Source: Heloderma charlesbogerti
Taxonomy: Eukaryota > Chordata > Lepidosauria > Squamata > Helodermatidae
DNA length: 64,000 nt
Assembly: GCA_026122225.1 (NCBI GenBank)
Contig: JANEZZ010002244.1
Location: 862,501-926,500, forward strand
Reading direction: 5' to 3'
Shown one piece after another: positions 1-11,353 of the stretch. Position 1 is the stretch's first letter, and each line of letters opens with the position of its first letter. The notes beneath the pieces were generated by a model that did not search any database, was not told the origin of the DNA, and saw only the letters and a program-made list of their open reading frames with translations. Made by a program: the position numbers and the translations under genes.

Positions 1-497
1 CTAGCTGCCTCTTTCAGTCCCCTCCAATAGCCAACTCAGGACTCAGACGACGAGGATTCTTTCCAAGGCTTTATTCCTTTATTACTTTATGACTCTTTCA
101 GATATTAATCACTAGGGAACAGCAATGGGGAAAGATAGCAGAGTAGCCTAAGCTCCAGGTAAGGCAGTTGGTTCCCATTTGAAGGAGAACCATGGGAAGA
201 CTCTGAACTTATGGGCTAGGGAGAGATCCTCCCTCTTTCCCTTGGGTCCTTGGGACGCGACCGTTGTTTGCACGCCAAACGAGCAGAACACCTTCTTTCA
301 GCACCCTCCATCTGTCGTCGCTCCCTGCGTTTGTGCCAAGCATCCAGCAAGCCCCCCCCCCAGCGCTCTCTCACTGCCAGGGTCACTATCTATCCCAGGA
401 ATGCTGGCAGGAGGAATCTCTGCTGGTTGCTGTGCTTGTGAGAAATGAGCGAGCTCCTCTCCCACGGATTGCTACTCTTCCTCAGAATCAGAACTGC
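1..497 (-). mobile_element. LTR-like interspersed repeat, copy 1 (cut by window edge)
   Basis: This stretch is closely similar, in the same orientation, to 12789-13273, so it is an interspersed repeat. Read on the minus strand it has retroelement features: a short frame rich in Ser/Asp/Glu followed by a stop, then an AATAAAG polyadenylation-type signal near 70-80, then about 70 bases leading to the window edge. In copy 2 the matching end continues to a CA terminus (TG on the plus strand). A retroelement 3' end or LTR is therefore plausible, but I recognise no pol or gag domain. Similarity may extend a little beyond 497. Confidence 0.45.
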
Positions 498-786
498 TCT
501 GGGGCTGTATGGGCTCAGTTTCCACCCTGACAATGAGGTGCACTGCAGACTCTAACTGTCCCCTACCCTTCTGCCCTGCACATGGTGCAGGAAATCTCAG
601 AAAGAACATAGTGACAGGGCGCAAAGGCATGTTGTTAATTTATTACATTTCTACACTACCCAATTGCTGGAGTTCTATTGAATAAGAACCAAGTTGGTGA
701 TAGGTTTGGCCTATAACACATCATTCTTACTTCTGCAGCACACTCCCATTGCATTCAATGGGGCTTGTTCTCTAGTAAGTTGGGGA
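498..786. other. Unassigned sequence with a scrap of a short S-family repeat
   Basis: No gene is visible. About 724-782 resembles the short S repeat at 4378-4460 and 21318-21413 (core CATTCAATGGGGCTT). The rest is unassigned and may include the outer part of the preceding LTR-like repeat. Confidence 0.4.
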
Positions 787-982
787 AGGGGCATAGTTTA
801 GTGGTAGAGCACATATGGAACATACAGAAGGCCCTACATTCCATCCTTGGCATCTCCAGGTAGAGCTAGGAAAGACCCCTGTCTTAAAACTTGACTTGGA
901 ATGTTGCTACTGGTCATTGTACACAATACTGGGCTAGATGAACCAATGGTTTGACTTGGTTTAAGGCAGCTTTCTGTGTTTA
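787..982 (+). mobile_element. tRNA-derived SINE
   Basis: The head resembles a tRNA pol III promoter: a box-A-like TAGTTTAGTGGTAGAGC, and a decayed box B in the segment before 'cttggcatctcc'. The body and the end (gggctagatgaaccaatgg...aaggcagctt) match the copies at 28216-28424 (plus) and 16646-16800 (minus). It is an old, diverged copy. Confidence 0.75.
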
Positions 983-987
983 GGATT

Positions 988-1004
988 AGAGAGAGAGCAA
1001 GAGC

Positions 1005-1040
<36 letters not shown>
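988..1040. repeat. (GA)n microsatellite
   Basis: Imperfect then perfect GA dinucleotide run following the SINE tail. Confidence 0.95.
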
Positions 1041-1042
<2 letters not shown>

Positions 1043-1977
1043 TCCTTAGACCTCCATTTCTAAACCCCCATGTTAAAAGAATATGGAATTTCCCATTACC
1101 ATTCTAGAGCAGAGAGTACAACTCCCAACTCATGAGAGAAAATGGACAGTCAGGCATGAAGCAGGAATAGTGGAAAACAGGGGAGCAAGAAGTTCACTGT
1201 TAGGTATATGTTATACTTGTTGAAATCTCAGGATTAATTTTTGGGAAATTTTTTGTAGTGGATAAAGCCAGTTTCATAGTGACTAACCATGCCTAAGGAG
1301 ATCAACCACACTAGAATGTTCTGTTGAAAATTGAAGAAGCAAGAATTTGAAGTGAGTCATGACAAAATGGAGGCCTCAGAATTCCATTTCTGAAATGATT
1401 TGGGAAGAATTTAGTCCATTATTGTGCAGGCCGGGCTGGGAAGTTCAACATTCGACCAGTGATCTGGGGCAAAAAAAATCCAGAAAATTATCCAGTTCTT
1501 TATTTTTTTTGCAGAAAAAAATCTGTTTCATATGTTCATTCGTAACAATGAATGGGTGCCAACTGCAGATACAATATTAGGCAAGCTTGGCAGCTCCAAA
1601 TTTGTGATTAATGTTTTTCAGGTGATTATCCCTACCTTATCCCTGTGAGAAAATAAATATATGTCACTGAAGTACATATTTGTCTCAGTGAGAAATGGAA
1701 CTCATAAGTAGTGACAGCGAAACTGAAGGTGCCCCACCAGCAGCCTCAAAGGAAGAGAGATGAACTCTGCTGAAATATATGAGCAGCTGACAGCATATCA
1801 TGCACAGTTCTTTCGGATGCTAAAATTAATTAGTGCAGCCTAGTCAGCATGGCTGGTCTAGATGCTGGGTGTTTCGTCCAACACATCTGGAGGGCACCAG
1901 GTTAGGGAAGGCTGAATTAGTGGGTCAATAGTTTTCAGCACCATTGCCCCCCACGTTCATTTAAACATGTGTCCTCT
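1041..1977. other. No gene seen; mostly unique DNA
   Basis: No recognisable exon. 1877-1914 is a scrap of a hAT MITE related to 56613-56750 (core ACATCTGGAGG). Otherwise I see nothing I can assign. Confidence 0.6.
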
Positions 1978-2306
1978 TCAGGAATTCTTCTTACTGTGTG
2001 GAATAAATCTGTGGTGAGAGAAGCACTCCACTCCCCCCACCCCGCCCCGGTCACCTATGTTGCCCTGCATGTGTGGAGGGTGACAGTCTGAACAGGAGAT
2101 CCTCCTGTATCAGTGGAGACTTTCCATGTGATTAAGGACCCTGGAAAATCAGGATTCTTAATCACGTGGAAAGCCTCCATGCATACAGGAGGCTCTCTTG
2201 TCCAGACTTTCCTCCTCCACAAATACAGGGCAACAGATGCAATGATGGAGTGGGGAGGGCTGGAGCACTCCTCATGTATTCATTCAACACAGTAAGAACA
2301 CCTGAT
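1978..2306. mobile_element. Fold-back MITE with long imperfect arms
   Basis: The two halves are inverted copies of each other. Outer arms pair TTCTTACTGTGT (about 1986) with ACACAGTAAGAACA (2287-2300), and GTTGCCCTG at 2059 with CAGGGCAAC ending at 2234. Inner arms pair TTTCCATGTGATTAAG with CTTAATCACGTGGAAA around 2120-2172. The whole block can fold into one hairpin. This is typical of a non-autonomous DNA transposon; the superfamily is unknown because no clean target duplication was found. Confidence 0.65.
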
Positions 2307-2312
2307 TAATGT

Positions 2313-2748
2313 AAGGGCACAATCCTATGAGACTGCCACTCACTAGATGGAAGCCTCCAATCTCCGAAGCTTCCAAGTTTCCAGTACCCTGCCAGGCTGC
2401 TGCCAGCAGGGTGGGAAGATGTGATTTTCACCTCTTGAGCTTCCAGGGGTGGGGCCAGGGCTGGAGCGGCCACAGGATACAGTGGATCCCAGCCTCTCCT
2501 ATCTCCTCCTCTCTCCACCCACCACAATGCCCCATGTTTTACCTTTATGAGGTCATCTGAAGTCACTTTTCTGACTTCGGGAAGCAGCTGCCATGGTTCT
2601 TTCTGTGGCAGCTGTGAGGGAGAAGGGGGGAAGGATCGGAATGCAAATTCCACTTCCCAAAGTCATAGCAGTGGCTACAGCTTTGGGAGGGGGCTCCAAC
2701 ATATCCTAAGGTTCCTGGGATGCTCTCGCAGGGACCATAGGATTGTTC
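2313..2748. mobile_element. K-family element A (TTAA-type DNA transposon relative)
   Basis: It begins with AGGGCACAATCCTATG and ends with CCATAGGATTGTTC, the same inverted termini as at 12191-12638 and 48036-48163. A TTAA lies just outside at 2307-2310, although spacing to the terminus is not exact. TTAA sites with purine-starting termini would fit Kolobok-like transposons; that is inference. No transposase frame remains. Confidence 0.5.
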
Positions 2749-2765
2749 AAGATTGTTCTTGATTG

Positions 2766-3195
2766 TTCAACGAAAATAGCGTTGCCCTTATTTTCGCCAT
2801 AGTCTATGTAAATCTTTACGTAGACTACAGGGACCAAATAAGGAATGCGAATGGCGGCTCCCTATGGGGGCCGCCATTTGCGTACGCGCTTTTTTTTTTA
2901 AAGTCACCTGTGATAGGCTACGTGACGATTAACATAGCCTATCACGGCTGACTTTGCAGATCTAGCCGTGATAGGCTACGTAAATCGTTACGTAGCCTAT
3001 CACAGGGCTTTTTTTTTTTTTTCTTTTGAAGTTCGCGGCCGGGGAGACGGGGCGCTTCTCCCCAGCCTAAATTTCAGCTGGGCGAGGCGGAAAGCCTCCC
3101 CCCCCTGCCTGAACTTCGGGGGGAGAAGCGAAGCGCCTCCCCCCCCACCGCGAAGCAAGCTGCGAGACCAGGTAAGTGACTTTCGTACATCCCTA
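2766..3195 (+). mobile_element. H-family element H0 (left end unclear)
   Basis: The right end (GTAAGTGAC then TTTCGTACATCCCTA at 3195) matches the right end of H1. Palindromic modules include 2847-2882 (AATGGCGGC paired with GCCGCCATT), 2911-2944 and 2969-3002 (both TGATAGGCTACG paired with its complement), and a diverged one at about 2790-2843. The two TGATAGGC modules are also inverted with respect to each other across a short spacer. No left terminus of the TAGGGATG type was found, so the copy is truncated or rearranged. 3003-3180 is GC-rich. Confidence 0.6.
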
Positions 3196-3249
3196 AATGG
3201 AAGGCTCAGATCCTGGGAGAAGGAGGGGGAAAGGGGAGCGGGTGAAAAG

Positions 3250-4150
3250 TAGGGATGGCAGAGAATTCCGCCACGGATCTCAGTGAGGCCGAATGCCAGT
3301 ACAGTCGGTCCCCCGAAATCTGTGGCGGAATGGCCTACCACCACCCGCCCCTCCGGGGATCCCCCCCGGGATGAGACTTACCTGAGGCAGATCTTCTGGG
3401 CGGCAGCAGCTCCGACGGCAGCTGCGGCGGCTGGTCTTCTGACTGGCTGCTGCCGCCGCCATTTGCAGTCTTGTCCGGGGGGGGTTGTTTGTTTTTTTAC
3501 AAGATGTGATAGGCTACATAAAGACTTACATAGCCTATCATGTCTGGCTTTAAAAAAACAAACAAACCTGCGTGTATGCAAATGGCGGCGGCTACGGCTG
3601 CCGCCATTTGCGTTCCTTATTTTTGGCCGTCTTAGTCTACATAAATATTTACGTAGACTAAGACGGCAAAAATAAGGGGAACGCAAATAGCATAGCGGAC
3701 GCTATTTGCGTTCCCCCTTATTTTCACCGTCTTAGTCTACATAAATATTTACGTAGACTAAGACGGCCAAAAATAAGGAACGCAAATGGTGGCGGCCGTA
3801 GCTGCCGCCATTTGCATACGCGCGGGTTGTTGGTTTTTTTTAAGCCAGACGTGATAGGTTACCTAAGTCTTTACGTAACCTATCATGGCTGACTACAGGG
3901 ACGCAAACGGCGGCGGCTATGGCCGCCGCCATTTGCATCCCTGCTAGCCAGCAGCCCGATGTCCGGCTGCTGGCGGAGCCGGCCGGCGGCTCTGCGGAAT
4001 CCCCATGGAGCAGAGCTGGCCAGCCAGGATTCCAGGGGGCAGGCACTCCGCGCCTCCCCCCCGGCAAGGATTCCGGGGGGAGGGACGGAGCACCTCCCCC
4101 CCCCAGAGGAACCCAGCAGAGCCAGGTAAGGGGAGTTTCGTACATCCCTA
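3250..4150 (+). mobile_element. H-family element H1, complete non-autonomous hAT-like transposon
   Basis: The element starts TAGGGATGGCAGAGAATTC and ends TTTCGTACATCCCTA. It is flanked by a perfect 8-bp duplication GTGAAAAG (3242-3249 and 4151-4158). Eight-bp duplications of the form nTnnnnAn and TAGGG termini (YARNG) are established hAT hallmarks. The 901-bp interior has no transposase. It contains eight palindromic modules between 3507 and 3937 and GC-rich flanks. Splice-donor-like motifs lie near both ends: CAGGTAAG at 4123-4130, and CAGGTAAGT on the minus strand at 3376-3384. Confidence 0.85.
3507..3937. repeat. Nested palindrome array inside H1
   Basis: Palindromic modules lie at 3507-3540, 3578-3612, 3626-3667, 3680-3711, 3729-3768, 3781-3817, 3851-3886 and 3902-3937. 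The first seven are arranged symmetrically around about 3695, so the array is one large inverted repeat whose arms are themselves palindromes. Recurrent cores are TGATAGGCTACRTAA, AATGGCGGCGGC, CGTCTTAGTCTACATAAA and CGCAAATAGC, each followed by its complement. Confidence 0.9.
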
Positions 4151-4176
4151 GTGAAAAGGGGAGTCATTGTGATCCT

Positions 4177-4214
4177 GCATTTAAAATGGAAGCAGAAAGC
4201 CCCATTTTAAATGC
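4177..4214. repeat. Short hairpin, 13-bp perfect arms
   Basis: GCATTTAAAATGG (4177-4189) is followed by its exact complement CCATTTTAAATGC (4202-4214). It may be the remnant of a small MITE. Confidence 0.8.
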
Positions 4215-4377
4215 AAGATTTTAGGCTGGTGTAGAGATGCCCTATGACTAGAATTGCCACAATATCCTTCATGGGTTGTCCTTTGACTTTTTAAAAGCTT
4301 CTCCCCAGAGCAAGACAAACCCCAAAAGGCATAATAACTTTTCTGGAGGGCTCCACTAAATTGGTTTCTTTGAGTCT

Positions 4378-4460
4378 GATCCTATACATGTCTACTTAGA
4401 AGTAAGCCCCACTGAATTCAATGGGATGTACTCTCAGGTAAGTGTGTATAGGATTGCAGC
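4378..4460. mobile_element. Short S-family MITE
   Basis: A roughly 80-bp element with inverted ends ATCCTATACATG and GTATAGGATTGC, and a core CACTGAATTCAATGGG. The same short element recurs at 21318-21413 and in part at 724-782. Its outer motif (AATCCTATG) is shared with the K family. Confidence 0.65.
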
Positions 4461-4956
4461 AAAGTATCCTTGAGTTTTATCTCACTTCGCTCGATTTTTG
4501 AACTGATGATGCTCTCTTTCTATTCCGTTCCCTCCTTTCGTTTCTGCCTTCAGCACCACCACCATCACACATGCTGCACTTGGATGGGTTAACAACATGA
4601 GCAGGAAGCCCACATAGATAGCTGAGGTCAAATAAAACTCTGGCAAACCTGTCCACATAGATTTCTTTCTATCGCGGAGTGGATGTGTTTATTCAAAACA
4701 ACCAGTCCACATAGCCATATGATACAGACAGCAACTGTGACAATCCCCTCTCAGATAGAGGGGAAAGAAGGGCCTCCATGCATCACAGAAAACTAAAGAA
4801 AATATTGCACTAAACCCCATGCCTCATGATTCTTCATTTTCTGAGGTAATCCATCGCAGGCTCCTGAACCAGAGCATAAGCACTGAACCAGCACTTCTGG
4901 AAAATTCCATGGAAGCAAATCCCATGGTCATTGACTCAGAACTGAAGATAGATGGT
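4461..4956. other. No gene seen; unassigned
   Basis: Unique-looking sequence without splice-framed coding potential. A frame open on both strands at about 4820-5085 has no recognisable domain and overlaps a MITE. Confidence 0.55.
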
Positions 4957-5047
4957 GGGTTGAATTCAGACTTAGATCTGACTAAATTCATTCCCATTGA
5001 GTTCAGTAGGGCTACTCTCAGCACGACTATATCTGGATCCAACTCAA
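4957..5047. mobile_element. Short S2-family MITE
   Basis: Inverted ends GGGTTGAATTCAGA and TCTGGATCCAACTC enclose a core TTCCCATTGAGTTCAGT. It is related to 35967-36095 and 52925-53041. Confidence 0.55.
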
Positions 5048-6330
5048 TATATTTATTGTCAGAAAGGGCATTCAGCAACCACTGACTTCACTAGGAGATT
5101 TGTTGTTCCAGTGAGATGTAGATTTTGCCCATGGTCTCTGATAAGTGCTCTTGGTGCAATTAAAAAGTGGAAGATGTGACTTTTGTTCCAAAAATTAGAG
5201 TTGTTCTGAGTAGGCTTTTTTTGTGATTTTGAAATTAATCCCCAGTGTTACCTCTTAAATGCATACATCTTACGTGAGGAAGAAAAGCACTCAACTTGGA
5301 GCTAGGTTGTAGAAATAATCTTTGTATATAGCAGCTGACAGGTTTACTAGATTAGTGTTCATAGCACTTATTGATATCCCATGATAGCTTTTCCATGGCT
5401 GAACAGGGTTTAGATTGACTCTGGAGTATTAGCACTTGATGAAGGTAATCTGTTTTCTTGGCTGAAGCTCACAAACAAAGCAGTTAAATCCCCATTACAA
5501 ATGGCTAAACTGGGACCCATTAAACTTCTTATAGGCCTTTCTCGTTTCTATAACCCTTGCAACATTTATAAAGGGCAATGTTAAAAATTTACAGAACCTT
5601 GTGATAATTCTTTAGCAGAGGCTGCGTGTGTGTGCGTGGTGTGTGTGCATTTGTGCGTGCGAAGAATCTGTAATGTTTCTTCAAAGAATAAGAACACTTC
5701 CCAAGATTTAGAATAAAATAAAATAAAAACAACAGAATAAAAATAATGTTCTAACATGGTTTTAGATCTCCAGTAATTGCTTTCATTTTGAACAAGTTGG
5801 TTTCAAAGTGTTGTAGTGAATTAACCAAAAGTGAAATAAAATCTTAATTTTAACTTCAACTACAGTACAAATTTCTTTGTTATTATAATCCACTTCAGTC
5901 AAGATATTACTTCTTCCATCCTTCTGTTTTCATAAGGAAATCACTTCGGAAATAGTTGGCACTGAATTTCTGATGGAAACGGTTGATAAAGAATGTATTA
6001 TTTTAATGAGCAACCCCATATTAAGACATTCGTGACACATAATAGTTTAATGATTCTGCTGGCATCAGCGTATAGGAACCAGATAGTTACTATTTTAATG
6101 AGAAAAGCCTCATAGGCCTAAAATAATTTGGGGTGGAGGCAAATCATCAAGCCTCCTCATTATAGCATAACACATTTCCGAATAATGACAGATTTCAAGG
6201 GTGGTGTTTTGTTTTGCTGTTGTTGGAGTATTGCAAGGACAATAAAATAAAATAAATGGTCCCAATGAATGGCCGAGAAACAGCCAATGTTGCAGCCAAG
6301 AAATGTGGATCTGATTGATTCCTGAATCTG
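5048..6330. other. No gene seen; mostly unique AT-rich DNA
   Basis: Contains an irregular GT-rich patch (about 5622-5660) and AATAA runs (5700-5750). 5870-6115 is AT-rich, non-repetitive and contains homeodomain-like cores; it is a weak candidate for a conserved non-coding element. Confidence 0.5.
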
Positions 6331-6718
6331 GGGGGTCATTCCATGAAGCTGATTGGTGGGAGATTCAGGACAGATAAAAGGAAGTACTTCTTCACACAGT
6401 GCATAGTTAAACTATGGAATTTGGTACCACAAGATATAGTGATGGCTACCAATTTGGGTTGCTTTAAAAGGGGGTTAGACAAATTCATGGAGGATCAGGC
6501 TGTCAATGGCTACTAGGCTTGAGAGCTATGTGCTACCTCCAGTACTAGAGGCAATGAGCCTACGTATACCAGTTGCTGGGGAACATGGGCAGGAGGGTGC
6601 TGTTGCACTCATTTCCTGCTTGTGGGTTCCCAGGTGACACCTAGCTGGCCACTGTGTCAGAATGCTGGACTAGATGGACCCTTGGTCTGATCCAGGATGG
6701 CTCTTCTTATGTTCTAGA
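6331..6718 (+). mobile_element. L3/CR1-like LINE 3' end
   Basis: It encodes the last part of a CR1-group ORF2: a frame with RTDKRKYFFTQ then VKLWNLVPQD, and later LDKFMEDQAVNGY before the stop. This corresponds to the C-terminal end seen in CR1 and L3 elements. The 3' UTR ends GGACTAGATGGACCC...ATGGCTCTTCTTATGTTCT, the same tail seen in reverse at 31109-31715 and 49070-49236. The copy is 5'-truncated, as is usual. Confidence 0.75.
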
Positions 6719-7838
6719 TAGGAGTATGATATAAATATATTAGAAATAAGTTTCAGATGGAGAAAGACTTCTGTCCCAAGAATTTTGCACTAAAATGTCA
6801 ACTTAAGATATAGAAAATGGTCATATGACGTGGTCATTTGTTTACTTCTGATACTTTTCATTCTTAGTAGTATTCTTAAGGCACTCCTTCTTGTTACTGT
6901 GTAAATTAATGAATAAGTTATCATTGCTTTATGATTAATGAACTGTGAGAGGAGGGAGTGTAAAGATTAATACAACCAAATAATATATCTAAAGTATCCA
7001 GTTCCTAGGCAGCCCGATGGTTTCCAGATGGTAGGATGGGGGGAGGGGGGAATGTTTATGTGTGTTTCATATCCATGAAAAATAACACTTCTAGATAAAG
7101 TCAGATTCTATCCTTGCCCCCTGAAAACTCTAGAAATGTGAATCTTACAACAGTCTTGAAATGTTGCTTATCCACCTCCTGATGAAACAAGAAGCAAAAA
7201 TAAAAATAAAATTAACATAATGGCATGCTTTTGTGAAATACCCTTGATCCTGAAAATATATTCTAGCTCATCTGCCCCATCTGCAGCAGAAACGTGAAGG
7301 CCCCAGCTGCACACACAATGAGAAAGTCCTGGGAGAGTTAATATTTTATATGAACTGGAGCTAAACTAGTTTCTCTCAAACCTTTAATAAGATTCATGGT
7401 CGTTGCTGAAGCCTGCTTATGTATGTGTCTTTATGCATTTTTCTTTCTCTTTTTGGAGAAAAAAGAAATGCCAGATATCTCTATAACATTGTGCAAAAAT
7501 GCAGTCTCTTGACTGACCTCTTCTGTAACACGTACAGGTTGGTCTCCACTTAGTGGAACTTGCTGCAGATGATGGCTCTACCCCCATGGGAGCTCTTGGC
7601 AATTCACAGGACCTGAAGATGGCTTCACACCTGACATTTTAATAACTTACTTCCCAACACCTGGAGTTCAGGCAAAATAAATTATTGTGCTATATATCAG
7701 ACATGACGGTGTACCTCCTTGGTCACTCAGTAGGCTTCATGGATGAGTGGGAATTGGAACCTAGTCTAACCCAAGTTCTGCACCAGACTGTCCAGAGTTG
7801 TAAGATTTCACCATTAAGGAGCTCTAGTTGCTTACGTA

Positions 7839-7839
<1 letters not shown>
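6719..7839. other. No gene seen; unique DNA
   Basis: AT-rich sequence with a G-rich patch near 7040. Nothing recognisable. Confidence 0.5.

Positions 7840-7895
<56 letters not shown>
7840..7895. repeat. (GAAA)n microsatellite
   Basis: About 14 uninterrupted GAAA tetramers. Confidence 0.97.
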
Positions 7896-8132
7896 GGTTG
7901 TTGCCTTGTGCTCTTGAGTTGGATCAAGTGACTTTATGATTTTTAGGGTGAGAGAGAGCAGTTGCTTGATTAGCTCTTCAGAATGCTGGTGTGGCCAGCT
8001 CAACACTCTTCCTCAGATTCTATGTTTCTGGTCTCAATGATCATGTAGGTTTTCATCCTAACAGAGGGTTGCTTTATATGCTTTGCTATAAGTATGGAAA
8101 ATACTGGATGTGTGCTATTCAGATAATTTAAG

Positions 8133-8680
8133 CACCGAATCATAGAACCATAGAGTTGGATGGGGCCATTCAGGCCATCAAGTCCAATCCCCTGTTCAGT
8201 GCAGGAATCCAGTTTAAAGCATCCCTGACAGATGGCTGTCCAGTCTCTGCTTGAATACTTCCACTGATGGAGAGCCCACCTGCTCCCTAGGCAGTTGGTT
8301 CCATTCTCTGACTGCTTGGAGGTTTTTCCTGATATTCAACCAAAATCTGCCTTCCTTTACTTTAATCCCATTATTTAGTGTCCTACAGTCTTGGATGATA
8401 GAGAACAGGTTTCAGCCCTCTTCTGTGTAACAACCCTTTAAGTACTTGAAAAATGCTATCATATCCTCCCCACCCACATCTTCTTTTCTCAGGGGTAAAC
8501 ATACCCAGTTCCTAGTCCTCTGATAATCTTTGTTGCCCTTCTCTGAACACATTCCTATTTATCTGAATCCTTCTTAAAGTGTGGTGTCCACAACTTAACA
8601 CAATATTTGAAGTGAAGTCAAACCAGCACAGAGTAGAGTGGAACTATTACTACCCTTGATTTTGAGGCTGCCTTCTCTCC
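8133..8680 (-). mobile_element. CR1 LINE 3' end (old copy)
   Basis: The plus strand begins GAATCATAGAACCATAGAGT, the complement of the CR1 3' terminus (ATTCTATG repeats). It then reads backward through the end of ORF2, matching 38513-39060 at a lower level. Many indels destroy the frame, so it is older than the copies near 38-42 kb. Confidence 0.85.
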
Positions 8681-11353
8681 CAGTGTAGTGGGAGAGTTAA
8701 AGTCAGGTTTCCTGGATAAGGGATGGCAACCCTAGTCAACATACATATTTCCTTCTAAACTCACTCCTCACTGGCTGAGTTGCAGTGTCCCCCATATTCC
8801 TCTTCTCCAGGCAAACAGAGACACCTCAACTTCCTTTGGTGCTGTAGTTGTTGTAGTTGACAACCAGGTCCTGGTTGTCAGCCAGGGCACAAGCCAGAAA
8901 CCACAGAAGTACATAGTAGAAATTTAGAATTTTAAATTTCCGGATGAAGAGAGAGACTAGGCTGTTGCTTCTTCTGCCTCTTCCATCTTAGTCCTTTTGT
9001 TCTCTCTTTCCCACTCCTGTTGAATGCTGTATAATCTGTTTGTTATAGCAGTTAGGGAAGGGTTGAGCAAATGTACTGTAGGTGTGCATGTGTGATGAAA
9101 GCAGATGAAATGTCAGCTGCTCTATTGGGAAATTGGAAGCATCCGTTTAAAGCTACAGTGCAGTCATCCATCCAGATTGCAACCTGGCAACCGGAGGGCC
9201 AAATTAGAGTTGATCTTCCTTGCATGATTGTGACCTACATGTCCACATTTTAAAGTTTAAATAATAGCTACAGGAGGTCCATCTTGGGACTGTGGAATAT
9301 GGGAAGTCCCATCCACCCCATCAATGCACATCCCAAATAAAAATAACTGTCCTGATTTGTTCCAGAAGGAATGTTCCATTGCTGTCAAAGGAAGATTCCC
9401 TCCTGGGGTGAATAGCAACTTTGTTGAGAGGGGGTAATTTTTTAAAATCAGGACTATGGTGTGTAAGGACAGGGTTAAAAACCCTCCCTGAATGCTGCAG
9501 TCCTGATCCCAACACACCCACACCCGCAGCTATTTATATTTTCAAAAAAATGCATTTTAACACTTTGAATTTTAGCATCCAAGTACCACTAGTTTTGTGC
9601 CCATGTTTAGTGATATCCTTTCATCAATCATTCCATTTAAGAGGCTTGACGCTTTGGAATTCTTTAAAGTAGGAGTGTTCTGCAAAGTGGAGGTGCCTAA
9701 TTGTATCACCAGGATATTCAAGGTGGCTGTTCTTAGACTGTAATACCTATTTGCATGAGAATTTATGGTTCACTTTGGCAGACTCGCTAAATATTACAGC
9801 TTAAATCTATTACTAGGAAGCACAATTTTCTGTAATTTAATTTCCTAAGCTTAATGAACCTAGTAAATTTGCTCTCATGTCTTCCTAAGTTAATATGTTT
9901 AATCCAATTTATTTGGCAAAAAGGGACAAATTTACTCTTAATTGAATTAACCTAGAAATGAAAATATATGTATTTTTATAGAAATCTGTGATTTATCATT
10001 CACAGATATGAAAGTCCTTCATTATTGCTTTAACTTCAACTTTTGAAGTGTTTAAATGAAAGAAAAATGAACAGAAGCTGCCTGCATTTGTTACTTTCCA
10101 GCGGTCTTTTGGACATTTGATAAAAGGTGCAGCACTTTGTTTTCAGTGTTTTATGATTGATGAAATCTCTTAACTTAAATGAGTGATGAGATCTTTTCTT
10201 TTGATGATGACACATCACATTCCATTACTTGGTACAAATTTAATACAACTCTACAACATCTAGATTATAGGATTTTCTGTTTAGTTTTAAGGGGCTATTG
10301 AGCTGGCTTTTGGGAAGGGGTGCATCAAGGGGAATAGCAATCTTAAAACCCTCATCCATAGAATTCAAAAATGGACAAATAAATGCTTTTTGACTGTTCC
10401 AATTTAACAAGTGGAAACTGCAGCACACTAGGAAGACTCCCAGATGTGTGATGATTTGTACACAGAGACACTACACAATTGGCTTGCCCCTTCTGCTTTT
10501 GCTTCAGTGCAGGTAAGCCCTGAATTGCAGGTAAGCTGCAGGATTCTGTGCACTGAGTGGTCTCTCCTAGAAGAGTGAATGTGGAAACCCTTTGCCTAAA
10601 CTTCCATTGGGTTGTGGATGGGCCTAATTCCATGGGCCTAATTCAGCCAGCAGGCCAGAGGTTCTAGAAACACCAGATTAGCCCAGATAGGTGCCATAAC
10701 ACAAAACTGGGCATTAAGGATATTCCTGGGGAAAGCAGGTATCCAGTTCATGGACATTGTTATAGCATACCTGGGCATGTGTCCCAGATCTTCAGAGCTG
10801 TGACCAGGGTCTTTAAAGCTGCCGCAGTGCCATCATCTGCCTTAATACAAGCCTGGTTCTTCCCTCAGAGCTCAGTGGCCTTGCAGTTACTAGGAGACCT
10901 TAGGACTCACTCCCTTAGCAGACAAATAGGGAGTGTAGCATAAAGGCACCAGTCTTCTAAACTAGAGGAGAGACTGCCACTTTTCCTTCCATGGGCTGCT
11001 CATTTCTCTCTCTCTCCTTCCCTCCCTGTCTCTCTCCCTACTTTTCTATCCTTACATGCCCACTGCTGGGAGCTTGCAATGAAATTTTGAAGAGGAAAGG
11101 GGAAGGATAGGAAGACCTCCCCATGAAACACCAGTATTTCATACAGCATCTGATTTTACTCCCCCAAACTGAAATTTTGGATTCTGCAGAAGTTCAGTAG
11201 CTTCAGCACAGCAAAAGGTTTAATGGGCCCCCACAAACTTCTTTCTCACCCTTCACTTTAATTTCTTTCATATAGTTGCAGGTGGCAGATTATTCCAAAA
11301 GGAGGGTTAGGACTATGTGACATCATGATCCAGGAAGTGCTGGGGCTTTTTAG
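8681..11353. other. No gene seen; mostly unique DNA
   Basis: Several short frames have no recognisable domain. 9735-10025 is AT-rich with many TTAAT and AATTAA cores and no repeat signature; it is a weak conserved-element candidate. Pyrimidine-rich patches lie near 11000-11040. Confidence 0.5.

Noticed and set aside
3507..3937. CRISPR-like array
   Set aside because: Repeats are palindromic modules of different types without unique spacers of uniform length, inside a transposon with TSD in a vertebrate genome.
4819..5085. 88-codon frame open on both strands as a small gene
   Set aside because: Half of it is an S2 MITE; the rest has no recognisable features.
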